Assembly (NCBI GenBank): GCA_902576815.1 | Contig: CACGWQ010000003.1 | Location: forward strand, 33,454 to 97,453 | DNA: 64,000 nucleotides | Direction: 5' to 3' | From: an uncultured Pelagibacteraceae bacterium | Lineage (GTDB): Bacteria > Pseudomonadota > Alphaproteobacteria > Pelagibacterales > Pelagibacteraceae | In this document: positions 1 through 9,342 of the stretch, piece after piece | Position numbering within the stretch: position 1 is the stretch's first letter | Layout of the letters: the number at the start of each line of letters is the position of its first letter | The notes under the pieces: generated by a model | Seen by the model: the letters and a program-made list of their open reading frames with translations, nothing else | Told to the model about the DNA's origin: nothing | The model's database searches: none | Translations under genes and position numbers: made by a program

Positions 1-59
1 AAAGCGCAACCTTGGAGTAAAGTAAAGTTATTATAATAAAAAAAAATATTCTCATATAA

Positions 60-503
60 TTAGTGAGGCTTTCTAAATTTACTATGACAAGCATTGCAAT
101 TTTTCCACATATACTGTTTTAAAGTTGCTCTGATATCATCACTTTCCTCTATTACACTTGCAAGCTTAATCATGTCATCTGAGGATTTTTGCATCAATGA
201 ATTAAATTCATCTTTATTTTCCCAGATACTAGGTAATGCTTCTGTTCCATGTCCTTCTTTAGTATTTTCAGGAAAAAGGTTTAACAATTCTAAATAGTTT
301 TGACTTACTTCTTTCATAAATTTACTAGCTTTCTCAAATTCTAAATCTTTTGATAAAATATCAACTCTTTTTGCTGTCTTATAATTTGCGCTAAATAATG
401 ATTTCCTTTTCTTAATTATATCTTTTGCACTTTCTTCAGAATAAATATTAGTATTAACTGATAAGATAAGTGTTACAAAAAATAGTATTTTTAAATGTCT
501 CAT
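60..503 (-). CDS. Cytochrome c' / c556-like periplasmic cytochrome
   Basis: A 147-residue protein beginning with a hydrophobic signal peptide (MRHLKILFFVTLILS...) and ending with a single haem-attachment motif, CNACH, ten residues from the C-terminus. One CxxCH at the extreme C-terminus after a helical body is the layout of the cytochrome c'/c556 four-helix-bundle family, which carries electrons in the periplasm. I start the gene at the ATG at 503; an upstream in-frame start would put 14 residues in front of a complete signal peptide. It is divergent from a cytochrome b561 gene only 18 bases away, so the two may form a small membrane/periplasm redox pair. The specific redox partner is not shown by sequence. 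Confidence 0.8.
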   Translation of the reverse strand: MRHLKILFFVTLILSVNTNIYSEESAKDIIKKRKSLFSANYKTAKRVDILSKDLEFEKASKFMKEVSQNYLELLNLFPENTKEGHGTEALPSIWENKDEFNSLMQKSSDDMIKLASVIEESDDIRATLKQYMWKNCNACHSKFRKPH

Positions 504-521
504 TTTATTTATAAATAAAGT

Positions 522-1049
522 ATGAAAGATAATACAATACATCAATATAATTGGTTAGCTAAATTTTTTCATTGGTTCACTTTTTTGATTTTAATTTTTC
601 AAATACCAATGGGATTTATATTAGTCAGACTTGACTTTTCAGACTTAAGAATAACAATTGAAAACATGCATGTTATTGTTGGTATAACTGTATTTTACTT
701 AACAATATTTAGACTGATTTTTAAATTTTTTAGTAAATCTCCAAAATTAATGCCTGCGTCATTTGTGGGACAAAAATTAATTGCCAAATTAAATCATATA
801 TTTCTTTATGTCGCACTATTGACTATAACTACCTCAGGAATTTTTAAAAAATTATTTAACGGTGAAAAATTAAACTTTTTTTTCTTCAAAGTAAAAATTG
901 AGGACAACTTTGATTTAGCAGATCAATTTTACAATATACATATAATTTCAAACTATACCTTAATTGTTTTAATTTCTTTACATTTGTTGGCTGTATTATT
1001 TCATCAAATATTTTTAAAAGAAAATATCTTGAAAAGAATGACTAAATAA
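522..1049 (+). CDS. Cytochrome b561 family membrane protein
   Basis: A 175-residue protein with about four hydrophobic helices. Histidines sit in or next to the helices at the expected places: HW near residue 17, NMHVIVG near 48, LNHIFLY near 90, and SLHLLAVLFH near the end. This fits bacterial di-haem b561 proteins, which pass electrons between the quinone pool and periplasmic cytochromes. It is followed after 13 bases by a thioredoxin-like gene in the same direction and is divergent from a c556-like cytochrome. Family assignment is fairly secure; the electron donor and acceptor are unknown. Confidence 0.8.
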   Translation: MKDNTIHQYNWLAKFFHWFTFLILIFQIPMGFILVRLDFSDLRITIENMHVIVGITVFYLTIFRLIFKFFSKSPKLMPASFVGQKLIAKLNHIFLYVALLTITTSGIFKKLFNGEKLNFFFFKVKIEDNFDLADQFYNIHIISNYTLIVLISLHLLAVLFHQIFLKENILKRMTK

Positions 1050-1062
1050 TTAAATAAGTAAT

Positions 1063-1437
1063 ATGAAAAAAATATTTTTATGCGTTATTTTAATTATAAT
1101 TCCAAACTTTTCCTTCGGGTTTGAAAAAACAACAAATTTTGATCTGAATAAGTTATTTGAAATTCAAAAATCAGGAAAAACAATAGTAATTAATTCTTGG
1201 AATGAGTACTGCTCAACTTGTGCAGCGCAAACAAAAGTTTTCGACCAAGCAATGAAAGACTTTAAAGATGTTGAATTTTTATTCTATGAGCAAACAGAAC
1301 ATGAAGATATTGCTAAATCTTTAGGAATAAACTATTGGACTACAATCGTTGTATTCAAGGGTGAAAATGAAATAGTTAGGGAGATTGGTTTGGTAGATAA
1401 AAAAAAAATATACGACTTAATTAATCAAGGAATTTAA
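1063..1437 (+). CDS. Periplasmic thioredoxin-like protein
   Basis: A 124-residue protein with an N-terminal signal sequence (MKKIFLCVILIIIPNFSFG) followed by a thioredoxin fold. The active-site motif is CSTC, in WNEYCSTCAAQ near residues 46-56, and a cis-Pro-like segment is replaced by NYWTTIVVF. Its likely role is thiol-disulfide exchange in the periplasm, possibly during maturation of the neighbouring haem proteins. It lies 13 bases behind cytochrome b561. Its 3' end overlaps the convergent gamma-carbonic-anhydrase-like gene by 4 bases. The substrate is not identifiable. Confidence 0.75.
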   Translation: MKKIFLCVILIIIPNFSFGFEKTTNFDLNKLFEIQKSGKTIVINSWNEYCSTCAAQTKVFDQAMKDFKDVEFLFYEQTEHEDIAKSLGINYWTTIVVFKGENEIVREIGLVDKKKIYDLINQGI

Positions 1438-1946
1438 AATACTGACTTTAAATATCTTTTCCAGTTTTCTTGATAATGTTTTGCATTTTCTGTTATTTTC
1501 TCTACCTCTTCATTAGTTAATTTTCTAATAACTCTTCCAGGAGCTCCTACCACTAATGAATTGTCAGGAATTTCTTTATCCTCAGTTATTAATGCTTTTG
1601 CGCCAATAATACAGTTTTTACCTATTTTTGCGTTATTTAAAATTACTGCACCGATACCGACTAAACTATTATCTCCAACTGTACATCCATGGAGCATAAC
1701 GATATGACCGATAGTTACGTCTCTACCTATTCTTAATGGGCAACCTGGGTCAGTGTGTAAAACACTTCCGTCTTGAACATTTGAACCTTCTCCAACATGA
1801 ATATTTTCATTATCGCCTCTAATTACAGCATTAAACCAAACACTAGAGTTTTTTTCTAATGTGACATCTCCAATAATAGTTGCATTAGGAGCTACCCAAT
1901 TTTCGCCAGAGTTTTTTGGTTTTTTGTCTTCCAAATCGTAAAACAT
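1434..1946 (-). CDS. Gamma-class carbonic anhydrase-like hexapeptide-repeat protein
   Basis: A 170-residue left-handed beta-helix protein built from hexapeptide repeats (for example SSVWFNAVIRGDNENIHVG). Three metal-ligand histidines appear in the usual spacing: VLHTD, then IGHIVMLHGC. This is the YrdA/PaaY/gamma-CA group, which binds zinc or iron. Whether these short members hydrate CO2 varies between relatives, so activity is uncertain. The start is divergent from a thioredoxin-family gene 20 bases away, and the stop overlaps the convergent upstream gene. Confidence 0.85.
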   Translation of the reverse strand: MFYDLEDKKPKNSGENWVAPNATIIGDVTLEKNSSVWFNAVIRGDNENIHVGEGSNVQDGSVLHTDPGCPLRIGRDVTIGHIVMLHGCTVGDNSLVGIGAVILNNAKIGKNCIIGAKALITEDKEIPDNSLVVGAPGRVIRKLTNEEVEKITENAKHYQENWKRYLKSVF

Positions 1947-1966
1947 AATTTATATATTATTACATT

Positions 1967-2521
1967 ATGCCTATTAAAACACCAGTATGTGATTTTGGAA
2001 AAAAAGCAGAAAACTTTGAATTAAAATCTACAGATAACAAATTAATATCATTAAATGATATAAAAGGTGAAAATGGAACTTTGATAATGTTTATTTGTAA
2101 TCATTGTCCTTATGTGAAAGCAATTATAAAAGATGCGGTGGAGGATTGCACTAAACTTAATGATTTAGGAATAAATTCAGTTGCAATATGCTCTAATGAT
2201 CCAATCAACTATCCAGAAGACTCGTTTGAAAAAATGATTGAATTTGCAATTAAACATAAATTTAATTTTCCTTATCTGATTGATGAAACCCAAGATATTG
2301 CAAGAAAATATGATGCTGTATGTACTCCAGATTTTTTTGGTTATGATAAAGATTTTGGTCTTCAATATAGAGGAAGGATAAGAGAATTAAGAGAGCTAAA
2401 GCCTGTGAGATCTGGAGATAGTGATTTATTTATTGCTATGAAACAAGTTTCAGAAATAGGCAAAGGTCCTGAACAACAATTTCCAAGTATGGGTTGTGGT
2501 ATTAAGTGGTCATCTAATTAA
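1967..2521 (+). CDS. Thioredoxin-family (AhpC/TSA-like) redox protein
   Basis: A 184-residue protein without a signal peptide. It has the peroxiredoxin/thioredoxin start KKAENFELKSTDNKLISLNDIKG, a CxxC active site in FICNHCPYVKA (about residues 42-52), and the TPDFFGYDKD segment after the central strand. Proteins of this type are annotated as thioredoxin-family or redoxin proteins; the exact reductant and target are unknown. Its stop codon overlaps the start of the glycosyltransferase by one base (TAATG), suggesting translational coupling. Confidence 0.75.
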   Translation: MPIKTPVCDFGKKAENFELKSTDNKLISLNDIKGENGTLIMFICNHCPYVKAIIKDAVEDCTKLNDLGINSVAICSNDPINYPEDSFEKMIEFAIKHKFNFPYLIDETQDIARKYDAVCTPDFFGYDKDFGLQYRGRIRELRELKPVRSGDSDLFIAMKQVSEIGKGPEQQFPSMGCGIKWSSN

Positions 2522-3603
2522 TGTACTTATTAATTACAAGAAGTTTTCCTCCTGAAATAGGTGGTATGCAAAATCTAATGTGGGGATTAGCAAGATCTTT
2601 ATCAAAATTAGATATGGTTAAAGTTTTTGCTGATTATCACAAAGATCATAAAAAATTTGATGATAAAGTTTCATTTACAATTGAGAGAGTTAGTGGTGTT
2701 AAATTATTAAGAAAATATAGAAAATCTTTTTTGATAAACGAATATTTAAATGAAAATAAGAATGTAAATTGTATTATAGCAGATCACTGGAAAAGTTTGG
2801 AACTTATAAAATTTTCGAAAAAGAAAATATGTTTAATTCACTCTAAAGAAATTAATCACCCTAAAGGATCTAGATTAAACAAAAAAGTTCTGGAGGTTTT
2901 AAATAATATTGATCATGTGGTAGCAAATTCAAATTTTACAAAAAAATTAGCAATTAGTCTTGGTGTAGAAGAAAAAAAAGTAATTGTCATATATCCAGGT
3001 GTAGATCCCGTTGAAGAAATTCCAAAAGATGACCTTAAACAAGCAGAAGAAATGCTAAAAGGAAAAAAACAAAGACTAATTACTGTATCAAGATTTGATA
3101 AAAGAAAAAATCATGAAAAAGTTATAATGGCTATTCGTAATTTAAAAGAGAAATATCCTGATATTGCTTACACTTGTATAGGATATGGAGATGAAGAAGA
3201 AAATTTAAAAAAATTAGTGATAGAATTAAATCTTGATAAATATGTAGTTTTTTTAAGCGATATCTCTAATGAATTGAAAAATGCATTAATTGCAAAATCT
3301 AATGTTTTTATTATGCCGTCTATAATTCACAAAACCTCGGTCGAAGGCTTTGGAATTTCTTTCATTGAGGCTGCACAATATGGAATACCGTCTATTGGTG
3401 GTAAAGATGGTGGTGCTTCTGATGCAATTGTTCATAATAAAACGGGGTTAATTTGCGATGGTAATAGTCTAGATGAAATTTATTCAAGTATAGATAATTT
3501 ATTTGAGGGAAATAAATATATTGAATTTGGAAAAGAATGCAAAACACACTCCGAAAATTTTCTTTGGGATAAGATAATTGAAAACTACAAAGGAATCTTA
3601 TAA
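2521..3603 (+). CDS. Glycosyltransferase, GT4-like (GT-B fold)
   Basis: A 360-residue protein with two Rossmann-like halves. The N-terminal half begins PPEIGGMQNLMWGLARSL, the acceptor-side loop typical of GT4 enzymes. The C-terminal half carries VSRFDKRKNHEKVI, the IGYGDEEENLKKL nucleotide-binding turn, and the donor-binding E-x7-E region EGFGISFIEAAQYG near residue 280. It should transfer a sugar from a nucleotide donor to a cell-envelope glycan or lipid. Donor and acceptor cannot be read from sequence. It is translationally coupled to the preceding redox protein. Confidence 0.85.
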   Translation: MYLLITRSFPPEIGGMQNLMWGLARSLSKLDMVKVFADYHKDHKKFDDKVSFTIERVSGVKLLRKYRKSFLINEYLNENKNVNCIIADHWKSLELIKFSKKKICLIHSKEINHPKGSRLNKKVLEVLNNIDHVVANSNFTKKLAISLGVEEKKVIVIYPGVDPVEEIPKDDLKQAEEMLKGKKQRLITVSRFDKRKNHEKVIMAIRNLKEKYPDIAYTCIGYGDEEENLKKLVIELNLDKYVVFLSDISNELKNALIAKSNVFIMPSIIHKTSVEGFGISFIEAAQYGIPSIGGKDGGASDAIVHNKTGLICDGNSLDEIYSSIDNLFEGNKYIEFGKECKTHSENFLWDKIIENYKGIL

Positions 3604-3612
3604 AATAATAAT

Positions 3613-4029
3613 ATGTTAGATAAATTTAATGGAATAATTTTTTTAATTGTTTTTATCGTTCATTTTATCGTTTACGCCGTTTACGCTTTCAGAACAGTAG
3701 TTGCTACAAAGTCCTTTTTAAATCAATACAATATAGATCACTCTGCAGCCGTAATGGTTAGATTTTTTGGGGCACCATTTATTGCATCAATTTTAGTGGC
3801 ACTTTACATAATGTTAATTAAAGCAGATGGTTTAGCAGGAACATGGGGTTTCTTTACACTAATTTTTGCACAAAACGTTTTATATTTCTTAATCGGGATA
3901 TATACAATTTATGTCAATAAGCTTGGACATAACGAAAAAACAAATAGCGAAGGTGTCATTGCATCTGGAATTTTAACAGTGCTAAGTGGAATTCTTTGCT
4001 ACGGTCTAGCTGATAAAATTTATATTTAA
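3613..4029 (+). CDS. Unknown four-helix membrane protein
   Basis: I do not recognise this 138-residue protein. It has about four strongly hydrophobic stretches: residues 6-26, 50-66, 74-98 and 116-133. A conserved-looking polar segment, VVATKSFLNQYNIDHSAAVMVRFFG, lies between the first two helices. It follows the glycosyltransferase by nine bases, so it is probably in the same transcript, and overlaps the convergent tctA by 4 bases. No catalytic motif is visible. Confidence 0.6.
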   Translation: MLDKFNGIIFLIVFIVHFIVYAVYAFRTVVATKSFLNQYNIDHSAAVMVRFFGAPFIASILVALYIMLIKADGLAGTWGFFTLIFAQNVLYFLIGIYTIYVNKLGHNEKTNSEGVIASGILTVLSGILCYGLADKIYI

Positions 4030-5525
4030 CTTTTTTTTCTAAAAGTTGAAAAAATTTGCCAACCAACAATTGTTATTGTTATCAATAATATTATTAGTGT
4101 TATAGGCCTATCCCATAAAAAATTAGGTGAGCCATCACTTATTAAAAGTGATCTTCTCAATGTTTCCTCCATAAGTCCTCCAAGTACAAAAGCTAATATT
4201 AAAGGTGGCATGGGAAAATCATAGAGCCTTAAAAAAGTTGCAACTACAGCAATACCAATCATTAAAAAAATATCAAAATTATTAAAAGACATTAGATATA
4301 TTCCTGTAACTGAAAAAAATAAAATCAAAGGAATTAAGTAATTTCTAGGTACTGCTAAAATTCTAGCTATATAAGGAATTAATGGTAAATTTAAAATCAA
4401 AAGCACAACCATACCAATGTACATTGACATAATAACAGACCAAAAAATTTCAGGGTTTGTTTGATAAAGTCTTGGTCCTGGCTGAATACCAAATCCTAAA
4501 AGAGCTCCTAACATAACAGCTGTTGTTCCACTTCCAGGAATTCCTAATGTTAGCAATGGTACAAAAGATCCAGAGCAAGCAGCATTATTTGCTGTCTCTG
4601 GTGCTGATAAACCATGAACGCTACCTTTTCCAAATTTTTGTTTTTCTTCCTCGTTTACATAGTTTCTTTCCATTCCATATGCTAAGAAAGATGCAATTGT
4701 TGCGCCTGCTCCAGGCAAAACACCAATTAAGAAACCAAGTATTGAGGATCTAGGTATTGTTTTGGCCATTTTAATTGTTTCCTCTTTATTTACTTTAATT
4801 GATCCTAATTCTGTTAATGAGATTTGTTTTGCCGCTCTATTTGGATCTTTCCCTCTAAAAATAATTGTAAGCGCTTCACTCATTGCAAATGTAGCCATGA
4901 CAATTAAAACAAAGCTTATTCCATCAGTTAAATTCATATTGTTAAATGTGAACCTTGTAATATCTGACAATGAATCTTGACCAACTGTTGCTAACATTAA
5001 TCCTAAAACTACCATCATCATTGCTTTTAAAAACTGTCCTTTAGATGAGAATGCAGAAATTGCAGTTAAACCTAAAATCATTAGTGCAAAATAGTCAGGT
5101 GACCTAAAAGCTAAACTTACTTTTGACAAACTGGGTGCTGCAACTAATAAAAATATTGCGGAAATAGTTCCACCTGCAAATGAACTATAGGCTGCAATAG
5201 CTAAAGCTTTACCAGCTTTACCTTGTTGTGCCATTGGATAGCCATCAAATGCGGTAGCAACAGTTCCTGGTATTCCAGGTGCATTTAACAAGATTGAAGA
5301 AGTAGATCCTCCAAATACCGCTCCATAGTAAACGCCTGCCATTAAAATTAGACCTGTTGATGGATCAAAGCCGTAAGTAATTGGTATCATTAATGCTATT
5401 GCAGTCATTGGTCCAAGTCCTGGTAACATTCCAATTATTGTTCCAGCAAAACAACCAACCATCACCATTAATATATTCGTTAATGATAGCGCAGTTGATA
5501 ATCCAATTAGTATTCCTTCGATCAT
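4026..5525 (-). CDS. tctA: Tripartite tricarboxylate transporter, large permease TctA
   Basis: Large membrane component of a TTT-family carboxylate uptake system, about 499 residues with roughly a dozen helices. The two family signatures are plain: GMLPGLGPMTAIALMIP near residue 30 and its repeat GVLPGAGATIASFLAYG in the second half, plus GIPGSGTTAVMLGALL. I choose the ATG at 5525 (MIEGILIG) rather than a longer frame. It gives the usual 500-residue length and a 4-base ATGA overlap with tctB. The substrate is probably a di- or tricarboxylate or a related organic acid. Confidence 0.93.
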   Translation of the reverse strand: MIEGILIGLSTALSLTNILMVMVGCFAGTIIGMLPGLGPMTAIALMIPITYGFDPSTGLILMAGVYYGAVFGGSTSSILLNAPGIPGTVATAFDGYPMAQQGKAGKALAIAAYSSFAGGTISAIFLLVAAPSLSKVSLAFRSPDYFALMILGLTAISAFSSKGQFLKAMMMVVLGLMLATVGQDSLSDITRFTFNNMNLTDGISFVLIVMATFAMSEALTIIFRGKDPNRAAKQISLTELGSIKVNKEETIKMAKTIPRSSILGFLIGVLPGAGATIASFLAYGMERNYVNEEEKQKFGKGSVHGLSAPETANNAACSGSFVPLLTLGIPGSGTTAVMLGALLGFGIQPGPRLYQTNPEIFWSVIMSMYIGMVVLLILNLPLIPYIARILAVPRNYLIPLILFFSVTGIYLMSFNNFDIFLMIGIAVVATFLRLYDFPMPPLILAFVLGGLMEETLRRSLLISDGSPNFLWDRPITLIILLITITIVGWQIFSTFRKKS

Positions 5526-5992
5526 CCCATAACTCCAATATATTTTAAAAAAGGATCTCGAAGATAAATGTTTAATAAACCGTGTAATAAATACATAAAT
5601 GCAGCAACAAATGGAAAAGATAAAATAAACATCAGTCCCCATCTTCTTTCACCTAAGAAATAGTAAGATGCAAAAAGAAATAAAGAAGTTGATATAAAAT
5701 ATCCAATTTTTAAAATTACAGCTGCATATATTAGAGAGATAATTATTAGATAGATTATACTTTTATAATCTAAGTGTTTATGATTTACTTCTGTAGTAAT
5801 TTTCTCAGGTAAAATTATTTTTAAACTTGATAAAATTATACCTGCCCAACCTAAATATATTGGAAAAGTCCTAGCATTGAATGGCGCGTTCTCATCGAAT
5901 GCAAATACTTGAATGTTGTAAGCTGTATATAAATAAAAAACTGATAGAACTAAAAAAAGCAGTGAGATAAATTTTGTAGGACTTATTCTCAC
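5522..5992 (-). CDS. tctB: Tripartite tricarboxylate transporter, small permease TctB
   Basis: A 156-residue protein with four predicted helices, the size and topology of TctB. It sits between tctC and tctA as in other TTT operons. The start codon is GTG, read from 5992, and the stop overlaps the tctA start. TctB sequences are poorly conserved, so the call rests on position and topology (PFNARTFPIYLGWAGIILS, then a C-terminal pair of helices). Confidence 0.88.
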   Translation of the reverse strand: MRISPTKFISLLFLVLSVFYLYTAYNIQVFAFDENAPFNARTFPIYLGWAGIILSSLKIILPEKITTEVNHKHLDYKSIIYLIIISLIYAAVILKIGYFISTSLFLFASYYFLGERRWGLMFILSFPFVAAFMYLLHGLLNIYLRDPFLKYIGVMG

Positions 5993-6022
5993 TGCTTTAC
6001 TTTCTCTAATAATCTATAAAGA

Positions 6023-6997
6023 TTATATTACTCCAAGTTTTTTCATAAGAGCTGTCATTTCAACTGTTTGTTTTTCTAGGAATGCATCAAATTTAGAGCC
6101 TGGGTTATAAATATTTACCCATGCATTTCTTTTTCTAACAGCTTCCCACTCTGGTGTTTTTTGAACATCGCCAAGCATTTTAGAGATTTTGTTATAGTCA
6201 CTCATACTCATGCTTTTTGGTGCAAAGAAACCTCTCCAGTTAACAAACTGAACATCATATCCTTGCTCTTTTAATGTTGGAGCTTCCGGTGCATCACCTA
6301 CTCTTTCAGGAGCAGTGATACCGATTATTCTTACTTGATCTCTAGCACCCATTACTTCACCTAAACCTGTTGAAAGTATTTGAGTTTCTCCAGATAAAAG
6401 TCCAGCAAGTGCTTTTCCACCAGCATCATAAGGAACATAAATCACATCGTTTGGATTTGCTCCAGCTGCCTGGAAAGCTAACGCACCAATTAAGTGGTCC
6501 ATGCTTCCTCTTACAGATCCACCAGCCATTTTAATTGATTTTGGATCTTTTTGATATTGATCAACTGCATCTTTGAAATTTTTGATAGGTGAATTTTTTG
6601 CTACAACTATTGCACCATAATCTCCAATTACACCTGCAATTGGTTTAACATCTTTATAAGATAATGTTCCAGTACCTTTTATATAACCTTTGTGTCTTGT
6701 AATAGATCTTAATACCAATGGTGTTGACTGAACTAAAACTGTATCTTTTGGAGCGTTATTAATTAGGTAAGCCAAAGCCTTACCACCTCCACCACCTGAC
6801 ATATTTTCAAATGATGCACTTTTCAAAAAACCAGCTTTTGTTAATGCTTCTCCAGTACCTCTAGCAGTTCCATCCCAACCACCACCAGCACCACCGCCAA
6901 TTAAAAAATGTAATTTTTCAACTGCAAATGAACTTGTTGATGAAAATAGAAGGAAAGCAGAGAATAAAACTGAAATAAAAGTTTTAATTAGTTTCAT
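6023..6997 (-). CDS. tctC: Tripartite tricarboxylate transporter substrate-binding protein TctC
   Basis: Periplasmic binding protein, 324 residues from the ATG at 6997, which follows the good ribosome site GAGAGGAAAT. It has a cleavable signal peptide (MKLIKTFISVLFSAFLLFSSTSSFA), the N-terminal GGGAGGGWDGTARG loop, GGSVRGSMDHLIG, and the YVPYDAGGKALAGLLSGE segment that forms the ligand pocket in the Bug/TctC family. First gene of tctCBA. A weak 7-bp hairpin (6009-6026) surrounds its stop codon, and the divergent AbrB-family gene lies 61 bases upstream. Confidence 0.93.
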   Translation of the reverse strand: MKLIKTFISVLFSAFLLFSSTSSFAVEKLHFLIGGGAGGGWDGTARGTGEALTKAGFLKSASFENMSGGGGGKALAYLINNAPKDTVLVQSTPLVLRSITRHKGYIKGTGTLSYKDVKPIAGVIGDYGAIVVAKNSPIKNFKDAVDQYQKDPKSIKMAGGSVRGSMDHLIGALAFQAAGANPNDVIYVPYDAGGKALAGLLSGETQILSTGLGEVMGARDQVRIIGITAPERVGDAPEAPTLKEQGYDVQFVNWRGFFAPKSMSMSDYNKISKMLGDVQKTPEWEAVRKRNAWVNIYNPGSKFDAFLEKQTVEMTALMKKLGVI

Positions 6998-7058
6998 TAT
7001 TTCCTCTCTTATTATATTTATGAAGTCATCATTAAACATAAGTTATAAATTTTAGTCA

Positions 7059-8138
7059 ATGCTCAAAAATAATCTTTCAAAAAATGTTAAAGAATATTTT
7101 TTAGCGTTAATAGGCAGTTATAAAGCTCTTTTTATAGGACTTATCGGTGGATACATAGGTACATTAATAAATTTACCATTACCATGGTTATTGGGCTCTT
7201 TGGGTTTGAATTTATGTTTTGCTTTTACTAATTATAAAATAATTTTTCCAACTAAATTATTAAATCCTATATTTTTGATTGTTGGTATAATTCTAGGTGG
7301 AACTTTAAATATTTCATTAATATATAAAATTCATCTTTGGTTTTTTTCATCTATAGCTATGTTTATATTTATTATTGTAAGTACAATATTAGCTGGGATT
7401 TATTTTTTTAAAGTTTGCAAATTTAGTAAGCCTGTATCAATATTGGCAGCTCTTCCTGGTGCCTTTGTTCCTATATCTGCAGCTTTATTAGAATTTGGAA
7501 AAAGCAAAAAAGATAAAGGTATTCTTATACCGCAAGCAACAAGAGTAATTTTTATTGTAAGCTTTGTGCCAATTTTTTTTGTTAATAATTTAGGGTTTTC
7601 TGAAATATCTGGATATAATTATTATAATACTTATAATTTTAAATATTTCTTTGAATTATTTTTTTTGTTAACAAGTTGTTTCTTTTTAGCTAGAATTTTA
7701 AGAAAATATAATATTCCTTCTCCTGCATTAATTGGTGCAATGGCATTATCTGGTATATTTTATACTTTTGAATTAGTGGGAGCTAGATTTCCAGAGTTTT
7801 TAATTAATATAGCTTTTATATTTTTAGGTACTGCATTAGGTACTAGACTAAATGGATTGAAACTCTCTGAATTATTTTATTTTATATTCCATGGTATAAT
7901 TGTAAGTACAATATTAGTAATCGTTGCAATGATAACGGCCTTTGGTTTAACATTTATTGGATTTGATTTCATACCAACTTTTTTAAGTTTTGCTCCAGGT
8001 GGAATTCACGAAATGGTTGTTATAAGTATTGCATATAATATTGATCCAATATTCGTTAGTTATCATCATTTTTTAAGGATATTTATAATAGTTTTATTTT
8101 TACCTTATTTATTATCAAAATTTAAAAAAAGTAGATAA
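7059..8138 (+). CDS. AbrB-family membrane protein (putative transporter/regulator)
   Basis: A 359-residue, roughly ten-helix protein with the duplicated AbrB (AimA/ammonia monooxygenase-like) pattern. The first half has GLIGGYIGTLINLPLPWLLGS and the second half the matching IPSPALIGAMALSGIFY, and FAPGGIHEMVVIS near the end is typical. Members are described as putative transporters or monooxygenase regulators; function is not settled. It is divergent from tctCBA across 61 bases, so a shared promoter region is likely. Unrelated to the DNA-binding AbrB of Bacillus. Confidence 0.8.
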   Translation: MLKNNLSKNVKEYFLALIGSYKALFIGLIGGYIGTLINLPLPWLLGSLGLNLCFAFTNYKIIFPTKLLNPIFLIVGIILGGTLNISLIYKIHLWFFSSIAMFIFIIVSTILAGIYFFKVCKFSKPVSILAALPGAFVPISAALLEFGKSKKDKGILIPQATRVIFIVSFVPIFFVNNLGFSEISGYNYYNTYNFKYFFELFFLLTSCFFLARILRKYNIPSPALIGAMALSGIFYTFELVGARFPEFLINIAFIFLGTALGTRLNGLKLSELFYFIFHGIIVSTILVIVAMITAFGLTFIGFDFIPTFLSFAPGGIHEMVVISIAYNIDPIFVSYHHFLRIFIIVLFLPYLLSKFKKSR

Positions 8139-8141
8139 ACT

Positions 8142-9332
8142 TTATCCATCTTGAGCTAGTAGCAAACTTAGATTGCAAGCATTGAAATAATCGTCTATTT
8201 CAACATATTCACCTACTGTATGACACATGTTATGGCCTGCTCCAAATGTAATTGTGGGAATATCTTTTTTAACAAGCCAATTTGCATCAAAACCTCCAGA
8301 TATTTTTACAAGCTTAGGTTCTAAACCAAGTGTAGAGAGTTTACTTTTAGCGTTATTGATAACCTTCTCATTAAAATTTAGATTAAATGAGTAATAGTCA
8401 GTATGTCTACTAAACTTTAAATTTGGTTTCTCTCCATCGGCATTTGTGAAAGTATCACAAATCTTCGTGAATGATTGCTCAAAAGCATCTGTTATTTCGC
8501 TTACAAAATTTTGATCATAGCTTCTGCTTTCTCCTTTAATATAAGTGTAATCGGTAACTGTATTTGGTGATTGGCCAGATGATCCTCCGTTTTTACCACC
8601 AAAAATACCAACGTTGGATGTACCAGATTTTTCACCTTTTACTATTTTTCCAAACCATCCATTTTTTTGGATATCTGCAAGTGCTAATGAAGCTATCATT
8701 GATGAAGAGATGCCTTTTTCTGGTGCTAAACCAGCATGCTCTGCTTTCCCAAAAATTTCGATTTCCCATCTATCACATCCAACTGCACCAATAACTATTT
8801 CATTTGTTGAACCACCATCAATATTGTAGCAACGTACTGGTTTATCCAAATCTTTCACTTCAACTTTTCTAGCTCCCCATAAACCGCTTTCTTCTCTGAC
8901 AGTAAATAAAACTGTTATTGGAGAATGAGGAATGTTGTTTTTATACAATGTTTTCAGCATTGATACTAAAGAGGCTACACCTGTTCTATTATCACCCCCT
9001 AAAGCAGTATTTCCTTTAGGAATAATTTTATTTTCTTTAATAATTGGAACCGCACCTTTGCAAAGCGGGACAGTATCTAAATGACAGCTAAACATTATTC
9101 TCTCAGATTTAATTGTACCAGGAAGTTTTACTATTAAGTTACCAACCTGTGTTGGAAGTGGAATTTTTTTGTTTGAGTTATCATATTTGATATATTCTCT
9201 AGGTATGCCTGAGTTTACTAAATCTTCTTCTACAGCATTAGCAATATTTTTTTCTTCACCAGTAATACCTTCTATTGATAAAAATTTTATAAGATCATTT
9301 AAACATTGTTTTTTATCTATCTGTGTGTTCAT
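8142..9332 (-). CDS. M20 family metallopeptidase (peptidase T-like)
   Basis: A 396-residue cytoplasmic metal-dependent peptidase. Metal and catalytic motifs are visible: FSCHLDTVPL (first His and catalytic Asp), LGGDNRTGVASL (bridging Asp), FTVREESGLWGA (catalytic Glu-Glu pair), CYNIDGG, and the late GHNMCHTVGEYVEI histidine. The lid domain lies between about residues 185 and 300. It is the last gene of a minus-strand run that starts with CapA and continues through a peptide ABC transporter, so it probably hydrolyses the imported peptide. Confidence 0.88.
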   Translation of the reverse strand: MNTQIDKKQCLNDLIKFLSIEGITGEEKNIANAVEEDLVNSGIPREYIKYDNSNKKIPLPTQVGNLIVKLPGTIKSERIMFSCHLDTVPLCKGAVPIIKENKIIPKGNTALGGDNRTGVASLVSMLKTLYKNNIPHSPITVLFTVREESGLWGARKVEVKDLDKPVRCYNIDGGSTNEIVIGAVGCDRWEIEIFGKAEHAGLAPEKGISSSMIASLALADIQKNGWFGKIVKGEKSGTSNVGIFGGKNGGSSGQSPNTVTDYTYIKGESRSYDQNFVSEITDAFEQSFTKICDTFTNADGEKPNLKFSRHTDYYSFNLNFNEKVINNAKSKLSTLGLEPKLVKISGGFDANWLVKKDIPTITFGAGHNMCHTVGEYVEIDDYFNACNLSLLLAQDG

Positions 9333-9342
9333 ATTTTTTCTC

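Noticed and set aside
1..36. Possible C-terminal tail of a plus-strand gene entering from the left edge
   Set aside because: All three plus frames reach a stop within 36 bases; nothing allows a choice between them, so no gene is called.
5526..5642. N-terminal extension of tctA upstream of MIEGILIG
   Set aside because: It overlaps tctB coding sequence, has no family resemblance and would disrupt the usual 500-residue length.
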